Assembly (NCBI GenBank): GCA_036375695.1
Contig: DASVBU010000042.1
Coordinates: 46,073 to 110,072 of the forward strand
Direction: 5' to 3'
Length of the DNA stretch: 64,000 nt
Source: ZC4RG35 sp036375695
Lineage (GTDB): Bacteria > Actinomycetota > Acidimicrobiia > Spongiisociales > ZC4RG35
Made by a program: the position numbers and the translations under genes. Positions 1 to 6,431 of the stretch are shown here, piece by piece (positions within the stretch are counted from its first letter, which is position 1; every line of letters starts with the position of its first letter). The notes below the pieces were generated by a model that saw only the letters and a list, made by a program, of their open reading frames with translations, was not told where the DNA came from and ran no database searches.

Positions 1-1
1 G

Positions 2-436
2 AACGTCTCCGCCGAATCGGTGGTCGCCCACCTCTCCACCGGCGTCGACGACACCAGGGTGCTGGCACTGGTCAACCGTGGCGGGTCCCGTTTCGGGATC
101 CGCACCGAGCTTCCCCGCAAGAACTACATGGTGGTGTTCGAGGCGATCGCCGACACGCCGCATCTCTCCGATCCGGTGACCCTTGCCGATCTCGGGGCAG
201 AGGTCGATTTCCCGGGCTCAACCGTGGCGACGGAAGAGCCCGAGGAGGAGCCGCGTGAGTCGACCCGGTGGGGGTGGCTCGCCGTCGCCCTCGGTGCCGC
301 GTCGTTGTCGGCGCTCGCCTTCTGGGTTCTGGGAGGACGGGACGAGGACGAGGCGGCGGTGGATACGGTGGACCTGCCCGGCGGTGGGCAGGGGAACGAA
401 GCAGTCGATTCCATGGACGGGGAACCCCGGGAGTGA
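2..436 (+). CDS. C-terminal part of a membrane-anchored protein, 5' truncated by the window edge
   Basis: The reading frame is open from base 2 and has no convincing start, so the gene begins upstream of the window. What is visible is about 90 residues of a probably extracytoplasmic, beta-rich domain, a Pro/Glu-rich linker, one hydrophobic segment (WGWLAVALGAASLSALAFWV) and a short acidic cytoplasmic-type tail. This looks like a type I-like membrane anchor at the C-terminus. I do not recognise the domain. The stop overlaps the start of the acetyltransferase (GTGA), so the two are probably co-transcribed. Confidence 0.6.
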   Translation, partial: NVSAESVVAHLSTGVDDTRVLALVNRGGSRFGIRTELPRKNYMVVFEAIADTPHLSDPVTLADLGAEVDFPGSTVATEEPEEEPRESTRWGWLAVALGAASLSALAFWVLGGRDEDEAAVDTVDLPGGGQGNEAVDSMDGEPRE

Positions 437-927
437 TCCTGAGACCTGCCCGACCCGAGGACGCCGCCACCCTGGGGCCGTTCCACGTCCGGTGCTGGCA
501 GGAGGCGTATCAGGGCATCATCCCCGAAGAGTTCCTCCAGGGTCTCGACCCGGTGACGCGGACGGACCGCTTTGCACAACTCATCGCCGACGACGTCACC
601 GACATGGTCGTCGTCGAGGACGAAGGGGAGCTGGCCGGTTTCATCTCCTTCGGCCCGGCCCGGGAGGTCGAGGGCATCGGGGAGGTCTACGCCATCTACG
701 TGGGCTCGGATTTCTGGGGACGGGGGTTCGGGAGTGCGTTGCTGCGGGGCGCACAAGACCGGCTGGCCTCCGAGTTCGACCGCGCCATGCTCTGGGTCCT
801 GACCGACAACACCCGTGCCCGCGCCTTCTACGAGCGTCACGGCTGGCGGGCCACCGGCGACTCCCAGTATCTCGACCTCGGTGGCTCCCGGGTCGAGGAG
901 CTGCGGTACGACCGGCTCCTCAGGTGA
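433..927 (+). CDS. GNAT family N-acetyltransferase
   Basis: A 164-residue protein that fills a complete GNAT fold. It starts with the beta1 signature ILRPARPEDA, has the acetyl-CoA pyrophosphate loop WGRGFGSALL (Q/R-x-x-G-x-G/A type) near residue 100, and ends with the beta5-alpha4 element NTRARAFYERHGW. The family transfers acetyl from acetyl-CoA to an amine; the substrate cannot be read from the sequence. The GTG start overlaps the stop of the preceding membrane gene by GTGA, which fixes the start and suggests translational coupling. Its 3' end overlaps the convergent ispD by 8 bp. Confidence 0.85.
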   Translation: MILRPARPEDAATLGPFHVRCWQEAYQGIIPEEFLQGLDPVTRTDRFAQLIADDVTDMVVVEDEGELAGFISFGPAREVEGIGEVYAIYVGSDFWGRGFGSALLRGAQDRLASEFDRAMLWVLTDNTRARAFYERHGWRATGDSQYLDLGGSRVEELRYDRLLR

Positions 928-1531
928 TCACCAGCGCCAGGTCGCCCCGGTAGGTCACCTTGAGGTTCCTCGGGTCGCCGGGCACCGCCGCGATCCTGGA
1001 CCCGCCACGACGGCGGACCACCTCGGCCGTGTCGTGGGCCGGGGGGTAGGCGAAGCGGCCATAGGCATCGAGCAGGATCTCGGCGCGGAAGACCTGGGGG
1101 GTCTGGGCACTCATCACGTCGCCGACCGGCGCTCCACGCTCCCGATCCACCAGTGGGCCGGAGAGGGGCAGCACGGGCACGGCACCACCGTGGGTGCGTG
1201 CCGCGGCGAAGAGACGCTCCACGAGGCCGGGGAACACGTTGGGTCGGGCCCCATCGTGGATCCCGATCAGTTCGTGATCGCCCTGAACTGCCTCGAGACC
1301 GGCGATCTCGCTGGCGGTCCGCGTCGGTCCCCCGACGGCGAGCGTGACGCCCAGGGACTCCAGTTCCGCCTGCTGATCGGCACGGCAGACGAGGACGAGC
1401 TCGTCAACCAGGGGGCGGAGCCGACTCACGGTCAGCTCGACCAGGAGCCGGCCACCCAGTGGTGTCATCAGCTTGTCGCCCTCGAACCGCGTGCCGGAGC
1501 CGGCGGCGACCACGACCATGGCTCGAGACAC
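920..1531 (-). CDS. ispD: 2-C-methyl-D-erythritol 4-phosphate cytidylyltransferase
   Basis: IspD makes CDP-methylerythritol from MEP and CTP, the third step of the non-mevalonate isoprenoid pathway. The 203-residue protein has the nucleotide-binding loop AAGSGTRFEGDK near the N-terminus, the IHDGARP motif (usually VHDAARP) and a C-terminal Asn-Leu-Lys element (NLKVTYRGDL), all expected for IspD. It is slightly short for the family. The gene lies about 43 kb from ispF, whereas the two are usually adjacent or fused next to carD. The GTG start sits 6 nt after a TAGCCT box. Another nucleotidyltransferase of the same fold is a remote alternative. Confidence 0.85.
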   Translation of the reverse strand: MSRAMVVVAAGSGTRFEGDKLMTPLGGRLLVELTVSRLRPLVDELVLVCRADQQAELESLGVTLAVGGPTRTASEIAGLEAVQGDHELIGIHDGARPNVFPGLVERLFAAARTHGGAVPVLPLSGPLVDRERGAPVGDVMSAQTPQVFRAEILLDAYGRFAYPPAHDTAEVVRRRGGSRIAAVPGDPRNLKVTYRGDLALVIT

Positions 1532-1537
1532 CTGCCG

Positions 1538-1547
1538 AGGCTACCTT
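1538..1547. promoter_or_regulatory. Overlapping divergent -10 boxes for ispD and the 1554 gene
   Basis: TAGCCT on the minus strand (1538-1543) and TACCTT on the plus strand (1542-1547) share their central TA. Each is followed by 6 nt and then the GTG start of ispD (minus) or of the small unknown gene (plus). The whole intergenic region is only 22 bp and has no Shine-Dalgarno. Confidence 0.55.
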
Positions 1548-1553
1548 GCGCCC

Positions 1554-1895
1554 GTGATTCACCTCTCTCGTCTGCTCGTCCAGGAGCGGGATCGGATCTG
1601 CTTCGACGCACGCGGCGACGCCCGTGACGACGACCTCCCGCCGGGTCGCGCCGTGATGCTGGTCTCGGGTGTCACCGACGCCCTGAAGACGGTCCGTGAC
1701 GGCGAGGTGGTGGACGCCGTCGACCGGGAATCGGTCGCCCATGTGGTTGCCTTCGCCGTGGATCGGTCGTTGCTCGAGACGCTGGGCGACGACTCGCTCA
1801 CGGCTGAGGAGCTCGTGGAGGCGGTGCTTCGTCAGGGCGTGGACTGGGTGCTCGTCTCTCAGGACGAGTTCTTCCGACCCTTGAGGGCCCAGTAG
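1554..1895 (+). CDS. Conserved-looking hypothetical protein, about 113 aa
   Basis: I do not recognise a family. The protein is small, acidic and soluble, with no membrane segment or signal peptide. The C-terminal half (TAEELVEAVLRQGVDWVLVS) looks like a helix-rich domain ending in a short strand. The GTG start is chosen because a TACCTT box ends 6 nt upstream; the frame is open further upstream but into ispD. Its 3' end overlaps the convergent HAD gene by 37 bp. Coding-type codon use and the promoter box support a real gene. Confidence 0.6.
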   Translation: MIHLSRLLVQERDRICFDARGDARDDDLPPGRAVMLVSGVTDALKTVRDGEVVDAVDRESVAHVVAFAVDRSLLETLGDDSLTAEELVEAVLRQGVDWVLVSQDEFFRPLRAQ

Positions 1896-2641
1896 GCCAG
1901 GATCGCGGCGACGCCCGTGGCCATGGCGGCCCCGGCAGGGACGGCCGCCCCGGCGAGCCGGTCCCGCATCGTCACCGCCGACTCGAACCGTCGCACCTCC
2001 CAGCCCCGCTCCTCGGCGATCGCGGCCAGGGCCGAGTCGGGGTTGACCACCACCGGGTGGCCCACCGCCTCGAGCATGGGCAGGTCGGTGGCGGAGTCCG
2101 AGTAGGCGTAGGAGGCGGACAGGTCGATGCCCTCCCGCTCGGCCAGCTCCACGATGGCTTCCGCCTTCTGGGGGCCGTAGGCGTAGAACTCGATGTTCCC
2201 GGTGTACCGGCCTTCCTCGTCCACTTCCGAGCGGGTGGCGATCACCTCTTCGATGCCGAGGTAGGTGCAAAGTGGGCGGACGATCTCCTCGGGGCTGGCG
2301 GAGACGACCACGACACGATGTCCCTTCTTGCGGTGGTCGTCCACGAGGGCGAGGGCCTCCGAGTAGACGAGTGGCGTCACCACCTCGTCGACGGTCTCGG
2401 CGACCAGGTCCATGACCTCCTGGCGGCTCCAACCACGCACGAGGTTGGACAGCTCCTCCTTGACCCGCTCCAGCTGGTCCTCGCCTGCGCCGAAAGCCCG
2501 GTAGTACGCCTGGGCGATGCCCGCCTTCGCCAGCGTCACGCCGCCGAGCATCCCGGCCCGGAACATTGGGCGCGTGAAGGCGAGGGTCGAGGAGCGGGCG
2601 ATGATCGTCTTGTCCAGGTCGAAGAAGGCGCCGACGGCCAT
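1859..2641 (-). CDS. HAD-IB family phosphatase with C-terminal membrane segment
   Basis: A 260-residue SerB/CicA-like HAD hydrolase. Motif I is FFDLDKT (nucleophile Asp8 and Asp10), motif II VVVSAS near residue 115, motif III a Lys in YGPQKAEA, and motif IV YSDSATDLPML. All catalytic positions are present. A hydrophobic stretch near the C-terminus (AGAAMATGVAAILAYWAL) could anchor it to the membrane. HAD-IB phosphatases at this place beside Tad loci are common in actinomycetes; the substrate is unknown, with phosphoserine-like or lysophospholipid phosphates as family options. The ATG follows a TAACTT box by 6 nt. Confidence 0.8.
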   Translation of the reverse strand: MAVGAFFDLDKTIIARSSTLAFTRPMFRAGMLGGVTLAKAGIAQAYYRAFGAGEDQLERVKEELSNLVRGWSRQEVMDLVAETVDEVVTPLVYSEALALVDDHRKKGHRVVVVSASPEEIVRPLCTYLGIEEVIATRSEVDEEGRYTGNIEFYAYGPQKAEAIVELAEREGIDLSASYAYSDSATDLPMLEAVGHPVVVNPDSALAAIAEERGWEVRRFESAVTMRDRLAGAAVPAGAAMATGVAAILAYWALKGRKNSS

Positions 2642-2647
2642 GGGCGG

Positions 2648-2653
2648 AAGTTA
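2648..2653 (-). promoter_or_regulatory. Leaderless -10 box of the HAD gene
   Basis: TAACTT on the minus strand, 6 nt (CCGCCC) before the ATG at 2641. No Shine-Dalgarno follows. Confidence 0.5.
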
Positions 2654-2691
2654 CCGGTGACAAGGGGATTGTCTGCCGATCCGACCGGTCA

Positions 2692-2697
2692 TATGTT
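2692..2697 (+). promoter_or_regulatory. Leaderless -10 box of the Tad locus
   Basis: TATGTT, 6 nt (CGAGCC) before the ATG at 2704. It would drive the 2704 gene and, through the chain of overlapping starts, the pilus operon. Confidence 0.5.
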
Positions 2698-2703
2698 CGA
2701 GCC

Positions 2704-3252
2704 ATGGGGAGGGAGAGGGGACATGTCCTGGCGGTCGCCGCCGCAGACCCCGTGATGTCGGTCGTGGCGCCCATCGCGCTGGCGGCAGCCGCCGGGACCG
2801 CGCTGGTCGTCGACCTCGGCCAGACCCTCGGCAGGGAAGGAAAGCGGACGTTGGCCGACGTCGCCGCCGAGGGCCCGACCAGCTCCGAGGCGATGCCGGC
2901 CAGGAGGGGCGTCGCCGTGATCCGGGCGGGGGGACTCGACCCTGTCGAGACCGCGCGACTCGTGGACCGTCTGGCCACCGGATGGCCGGCGATCGTGGTC
3001 CGGCTCACCGGTGGTGAATGGCCGGGACCGGTGGCACCCGTCCACCCGCTCTACCCCGGTGTCCTGGCGCCGAGGGATCGCCGCCCTGCGGTGTGGCAGC
3101 GAGTCCGGGGCGGCTCCGACGCGCCCGGCCCGGGCCCGGTGATCCCGCCTGCCGGCGCGGCAAACGTGCGACGCATCCTCGCCGGCGGGGTGCCGCTCCC
3201 GGGGCGGTGGCTCCGGTCGTGGCAGGTCGTCTGGAGGCTGCCGTGGGCGTGA
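2704..3252 (+). CDS. Hypothetical protein at the head of the Tad locus (Ssd/TadZ position)
   Basis: A 182-residue Ala/Gly/Val-rich protein. It lies where actinomycetes usually encode the CpaE/Ssd-like septum-site ATPase. However, it is far shorter than that family and has no Walker A lysine, so it is either a degenerate remnant or an unrelated protein. The N-terminal half (VLAVAAADPVMSVVAPIAL) could form a Rossmann-like strand-helix start. It overlaps cpaF by GTGA, so it is probably translated with it. Function not assignable. Confidence 0.5.
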   Translation: MGRERGHVLAVAAADPVMSVVAPIALAAAAGTALVVDLGQTLGREGKRTLADVAAEGPTSSEAMPARRGVAVIRAGGLDPVETARLVDRLATGWPAIVVRLTGGEWPGPVAPVHPLYPGVLAPRDRRPAVWQRVRGGSDAPGPGPVIPPAGAANVRRILAGGVPLPGRWLRSWQVVWRLPWA

Positions 3253-4286
3253 TCGACAGGGTCGCCCGGGCCGTGGCGCTGTCCGACGTGTCGCTGGACA
3301 GCACCTCGGTCGAGGCCGAGGCCGCCCGGATCCTGGCCTCGGAGTCGCCCTGGCGAGTTGCCGAGACGGTGGGACCCGTGGTGGCAGGCGTGCTGGGCAT
3401 GGGCCCGATCCAGTCCCTGCTCGACGACCCGGAGGTGACCGACGTGCTGGTCAATGGTCCCGACCACGTGTGGGTCGACCGGGGCCGTGGCCTGGAGCGC
3501 GCGGACCTGCGCTTCGGGTCCGCGGGGGCGGTCGTCTCCATGGTGGAGCGGGTGATCGCCCCGCTCGGCCTGCGGATCGACCGCGCCATGCCGATGGTCG
3601 ACGCCCGACTTCCCGACGGGAGCAGGCTGCATGCGGTCCTGCCGCCTGCTGCGGTCGACGGGCCGCTCGTGGCGGTGCGCCGGTTCACCCAGCGGGTCGC
3701 CTCACTCGACGACCTGGTGGCGTCGGCGACCATGACCGCCGCGCAGGCCGAGACACTGTCCCGGGCCGTCGAGGCCCGTGAGACCATCGTCGTGTCCGGC
3801 GGTACGGGTGCGGGCAAGACCACCCTCCTCAATCTGCTGGCGGCACACATCCCGCGTGAGGAGCGGGTGGTGACCATCGAGGACGCCGCCGAACTCTGCT
3901 TGCCCGGTCACGTGGTCCGCCTCGAGGCGCGCCCTCCCAACGCCGAGGGTGCGGGCGAGATCACCATCCGTGAGTTGGTCCGCTCCGCCCTGCGTCTCCG
4001 GCCCGACCGGCTCATCGTCGGAGAGGTGCGCGGCGAGGAGGCCTTCGACCTGATCTCTGCCCTCAACACCGGGCATCGGGGATCGATGACCACCGTGCAT
4101 GCCAACTCGCCGCAGGAGGCGATGTGGCGGCTCCAGACCCTCGCCCTCTCCTCGGGCGTGGCGTCGGAACCGGCCATCACCCGCCAGCTCCGCGCCGCCG
4201 TCGACCTCGTGGTCCAGATCGAGAGGACCCCCGAGGGCCGGGTGGTGAGATCGATAAGCCACCGGGATGATCTCGAGGAATGGTGA
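3249..4286 (+). CDS. Tad/type II secretion ATPase (CpaF/TadA family)
   Basis: This hexameric cytoplasmic ATPase powers Flp pilus assembly. The 345-residue protein has the N-terminal domain with DVLVNGPDHVWVDRG, Walker A GGTGAGKTT near residue 180, an Asp box, Walker B with RLIVGEVRGEEA, and the HANSP element of secretion ATPases. The length fits actinobacterial CpaF, which is shorter than proteobacterial TadA. The GTG start at 3249 overlaps the previous stop; a GTG two codons upstream (3243) is also possible. It overlaps tadB by 7 bp. Confidence 0.92.
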   Translation: MIDRVARAVALSDVSLDSTSVEAEAARILASESPWRVAETVGPVVAGVLGMGPIQSLLDDPEVTDVLVNGPDHVWVDRGRGLERADLRFGSAGAVVSMVERVIAPLGLRIDRAMPMVDARLPDGSRLHAVLPPAAVDGPLVAVRRFTQRVASLDDLVASATMTAAQAETLSRAVEARETIVVSGGTGAGKTTLLNLLAAHIPREERVVTIEDAAELCLPGHVVRLEARPPNAEGAGEITIRELVRSALRLRPDRLIVGEVRGEEAFDLISALNTGHRGSMTTVHANSPQEAMWRLQTLALSSGVASEPAITRQLRAAVDLVVQIERTPEGRVVRSISHRDDLEEW

Positions 4287-4924
4287 TGGAACTGGTCCTC
4301 ATGGCGGTGGCGGTGGGTCTCGGTGTCGATCTCCCCCTCCTCGCCTTCCTCGGCCTCGTCCTGTTCTTCCCGTGGGGCTTCGCCCTTCTGGCACTGGTGG
4401 TCGCCTGGCTGGGGAGAAGGGCCCGCGAAGACCGGTCGACCAGGTTCCTCGAAGGCGTCGCCGCCGAGCTGCGATCCGGGGCATCCCTACGGCAGGCCGT
4501 GGCCGCGTCCGCCGCCGCCGTCGGAGAGGCGGATCTGGCTGCTTGCGCCATGGATCTCGGTCACGAGGATCTGGGAGCCCGCGCCGCTTCGGTCTTTCCC
4601 GACGTCGGAGGGGAGCTGCAGGTGACGGTGTCCACCGCCGCCCGCTCGGGTTCGGCGTCGGCCGACCTGTTCGACGAGTTGGCTGCTCTGGCCATGGCCC
4701 ACCGGGAGCTGCGGCGAGAGGTCAGGGTGGCGGCCGCCCCGGGACGTGTCGCCGCCGGCATCTTCCTCGGCGCCCCCGTCTTCTATCTGGGTCACCGTTG
4801 GGCCACGGGTGATCTGGCTCCGCTCCTCGCCGCTCCCGCGCAGCGCACGGCCGCCCTCATCGGCCTGGCCCTGTTCGTCGTCGGTTTGCTCGGCGCGCTG
4901 ATCGTGCTGTGGAGGGCGAGGTGA
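4280..4924 (+). CDS. Tad pilus inner-membrane platform protein, TadB-like
   Basis: A 214-residue integral membrane protein with two hydrophobic N-terminal helices, a cytoplasmic domain carrying the type II secretion F-domain pattern (RFLEGVAAELRSGASLRQAV...) and two C-terminal helices. This is the reduced T2SF layout of actinobacterial TadB. It should sit in the membrane, contact the CpaF ATPase and partner the next gene product. ATG codons at 4280 and 4286 and a GTG at 4283 are all possible starts; the first is given. Confidence 0.8.
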   Translation: MVMELVLMAVAVGLGVDLPLLAFLGLVLFFPWGFALLALVVAWLGRRAREDRSTRFLEGVAAELRSGASLRQAVAASAAAVGEADLAACAMDLGHEDLGARAASVFPDVGGELQVTVSTAARSGSASADLFDELAALAMAHRELRREVRVAAAPGRVAAGIFLGAPVFYLGHRWATGDLAPLLAAPAQRTAALIGLALFVVGLLGALIVLWRAR

Positions 4925-5412
4925 CGATCTTCCTGGCCGTCGTCTGCGCCGGCCTCCTCATCCGTCGACCACGCCTCGATCCGCGGCCCGTGCCTCTTCG
5001 CCTCGTTCTCATCGTGATCCTGATCGAGATCCGGTCGGGTCGGTCCGTCCTTGCCTCGCTCCAGGCTGCGTCCGCTCGTCTCCCCGAGCACGCCGACCTG
5101 GCTCGTGCCGCTCGGCTGGCGTCCGTGGCCGGTTTGTCCGCGTCCGTGGCGGTCGCACCACGTGACCTCCGGCCACTGCTCGCTCAACTCGCCCGGGCGC
5201 AGCGATCCGGTGCATCGCTCGCGGGGACGGTGCGGCGCCTGATCGACGACGACCTCGCCGAGGAGCGCACGGAAAGGCTCGCCCGGGCCAGGTCGCTGCC
5301 GGCCCGTCTGATGATCCCCGTCACGCTTCTCATGCTCCCCGGAGTCGTGCTCCTGGTGTACGCGCCTTCCCTCATCGCCGTCTTCGAAGACCTGGTCGGA
5401 GGGCTCCCTTGA
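4921..5412 (+). CDS. Tad pilus inner-membrane platform protein, TadC-like
   Basis: A 163-residue protein with an N-terminal hydrophobic segment, a soluble helical T2SF-like domain (LIEIRSGRSVLASLQAA; LARAQRSGASLAGTVRRL) and a C-terminal membrane helix (MIPVTLLMLPGVVLLVYAPSL). The GTG start overlaps the tadB stop by GTGA. It is much shorter than classical TadC but typical of the split, compact actinobacterial version. With TadB it likely forms the assembly platform. Confidence 0.75.
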   Translation: MTIFLAVVCAGLLIRRPRLDPRPVPLRLVLIVILIEIRSGRSVLASLQAASARLPEHADLARAARLASVAGLSASVAVAPRDLRPLLAQLARAQRSGASLAGTVRRLIDDDLAEERTERLARARSLPARLMIPVTLLMLPGVVLLVYAPSLIAVFEDLVGGLP

Positions 5413-5469
5413 GGACATCCGCACTTCTCCCCGCAGCCGGTCGGTCACCGGCAAGGAAGGAGTGTCGAC

Positions 5470-5667
5470 ATGACACGTTTGTGGACCCGGCTGGTCGCCG
5501 GCCTGGCCTCGGAGAGGGGCCAGGGCACCGTGGAGTACTTCCTGGTCATACTGGCGGCCACCGCCCTGGCCATCATCGCCTTGCGGTGGCTGCAGCAGGG
5601 CAGCGGCGGAGGGCTCCTCGGGAACCTCTTCGGCCGGATCATCCAATGGGTGATGGGCCGCTTCTGA
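5470..5667 (+). CDS. Flp family type IVb pilin
   Basis: A 65-residue prepilin: a short basic leader, the processing motif RGQGTVEY and a hydrophobic helix (FLVILAATALAIIALRW). Cleavage after Gly would put Glu at position +5 of the mature pilin, as the family requires. A strong Shine-Dalgarno (AAGGAAGGAG) precedes the ATG, consistent with high expression of the major subunit. A 57-bp gap separates it from tadC, unlike the overlapping genes around it. No prepilin peptidase gene is present in the window. Confidence 0.9.
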   Translation: MTRLWTRLVAGLASERGQGTVEYFLVILAATALAIIALRWLQQGSGGGLLGNLFGRIIQWVMGRF

Positions 5668-6029
5668 GGTCCGAGCGAGGGAGTCTCACCGTGGAACTGT
5701 TCCTGGTGATCCCGATCGTGGTGCTGGTGTTGGTGGCCGGGCTGCAGATGGTGGCGATCGCCAGGTCCCGTCTCGAGCTGGCGGCTGCGGCCCGGGATGG
5801 AGCCAGGGTGGCCGCGACCAGCCCCGACCCGAGGAGGGCGGTGGAGGCGACTCTGGCTGCCCTGCCTCCGGAGGTCCGGCCGCGTGCCCGGGTCACCGTG
5901 ACCCGTCCATCGGTGCCCGGTCGTCATGCCCGCGTGGCGGTCACGATCCGGCATCACCTCGGCTCCCCGTTCCCGCCGGGCGTGGGCTTCGACCTGTCCG
6001 CCGAGGCGGCGATGGTGGTGGAGCGATGA
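5646..6029 (+). CDS. TadE-like minor pilin
   Basis: A TadE-family protein of about 127 residues. The pseudopilin-type motif RGSLTVELFLV gives Glu at +5 after a predicted Gly cleavage, followed by one hydrophobic helix and a soluble domain (RLELAAAARDGARVAATS). The start is uncertain: ATG 5646 overlaps the pilin gene by 22 bp, and CTG 5664 at the pilin stop is an alternative. The stop overlaps the next gene by ATGA. Its probable role is a minor subunit or pilus assembly factor. Confidence 0.75.
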   Translation: MGDGPLLRSERGSLTVELFLVIPIVVLVLVAGLQMVAIARSRLELAAAARDGARVAATSPDPRRAVEATLAALPPEVRPRARVTVTRPSVPGRHARVAVTIRHHLGSPFPPGVGFDLSAEAAMVVER

Positions 6030-6409
6030 CGGAGAGGGGGTCGGCCACGGTCCTCGCCATGGCCATCGCCGGCCTCCTCGCCGTCTGTGTGGTGGGTGTC
6101 ACTGCGGTGGCGATGGCGCTGACGGCCCGGGAGAGGGCGTTCACCGCGGCGGAGGCAGCCGCCCTGGCGGCGGCGGTGGCGTCCTACCCCGGGACGGGCC
6201 GAGACTCTCCGGCGCTCGAAGCGGGCCGGGTCGCCGCGGCCAACGGCGCCCGTCTCATCGGCTGCATCTGCCCGGTCGAAGGCTCGTTCGGCGCCCGCAC
6301 GGTGACCGTCGAAACCATGGTGGAGACGGTGCTCCCGATCTTCGGGCGGCTGCGGATCCGGGGAGCGGCACGGGCCGAGTTCGACCCGGCCGCCTGGCTC
6401 GGATTCTGA
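6026..6409 (+). CDS. TadE-like protein of the actinobacterial secretion/Tad neighbourhood
   Basis: A 127-residue protein with the N-terminal pattern TERGSATVLAMA, one long hydrophobic helix and an Ala-rich segment (TAAEAAALAAAVASYPG). It resembles the Rv3654c-type TadE-like family found at the end of actinobacterial Tad loci. Position +5 after the Gly is Leu instead of Glu, so it may be processed differently or not at all. Two Cys (GCICPVEG) could form a disulfide outside the cell. The ATG overlaps the tadE stop. Confidence 0.75.
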   Translation: MTERGSATVLAMAIAGLLAVCVVGVTAVAMALTARERAFTAAEAAALAAAVASYPGTGRDSPALEAGRVAAANGARLIGCICPVEGSFGARTVTVETMVETVLPIFGRLRIRGAARAEFDPAAWLGF

Positions 6410-6419
6410 CCCCCGGGGA

Positions 6420-6425
6420 TATGCT
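6420..6425 (+). promoter_or_regulatory. Leaderless -10 box of polX
   Basis: TATGCT, 6 nt (CGCCCC) before the GTG at 6432. Confidence 0.5.
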
Positions 6426-6431
6426 CGCCCC

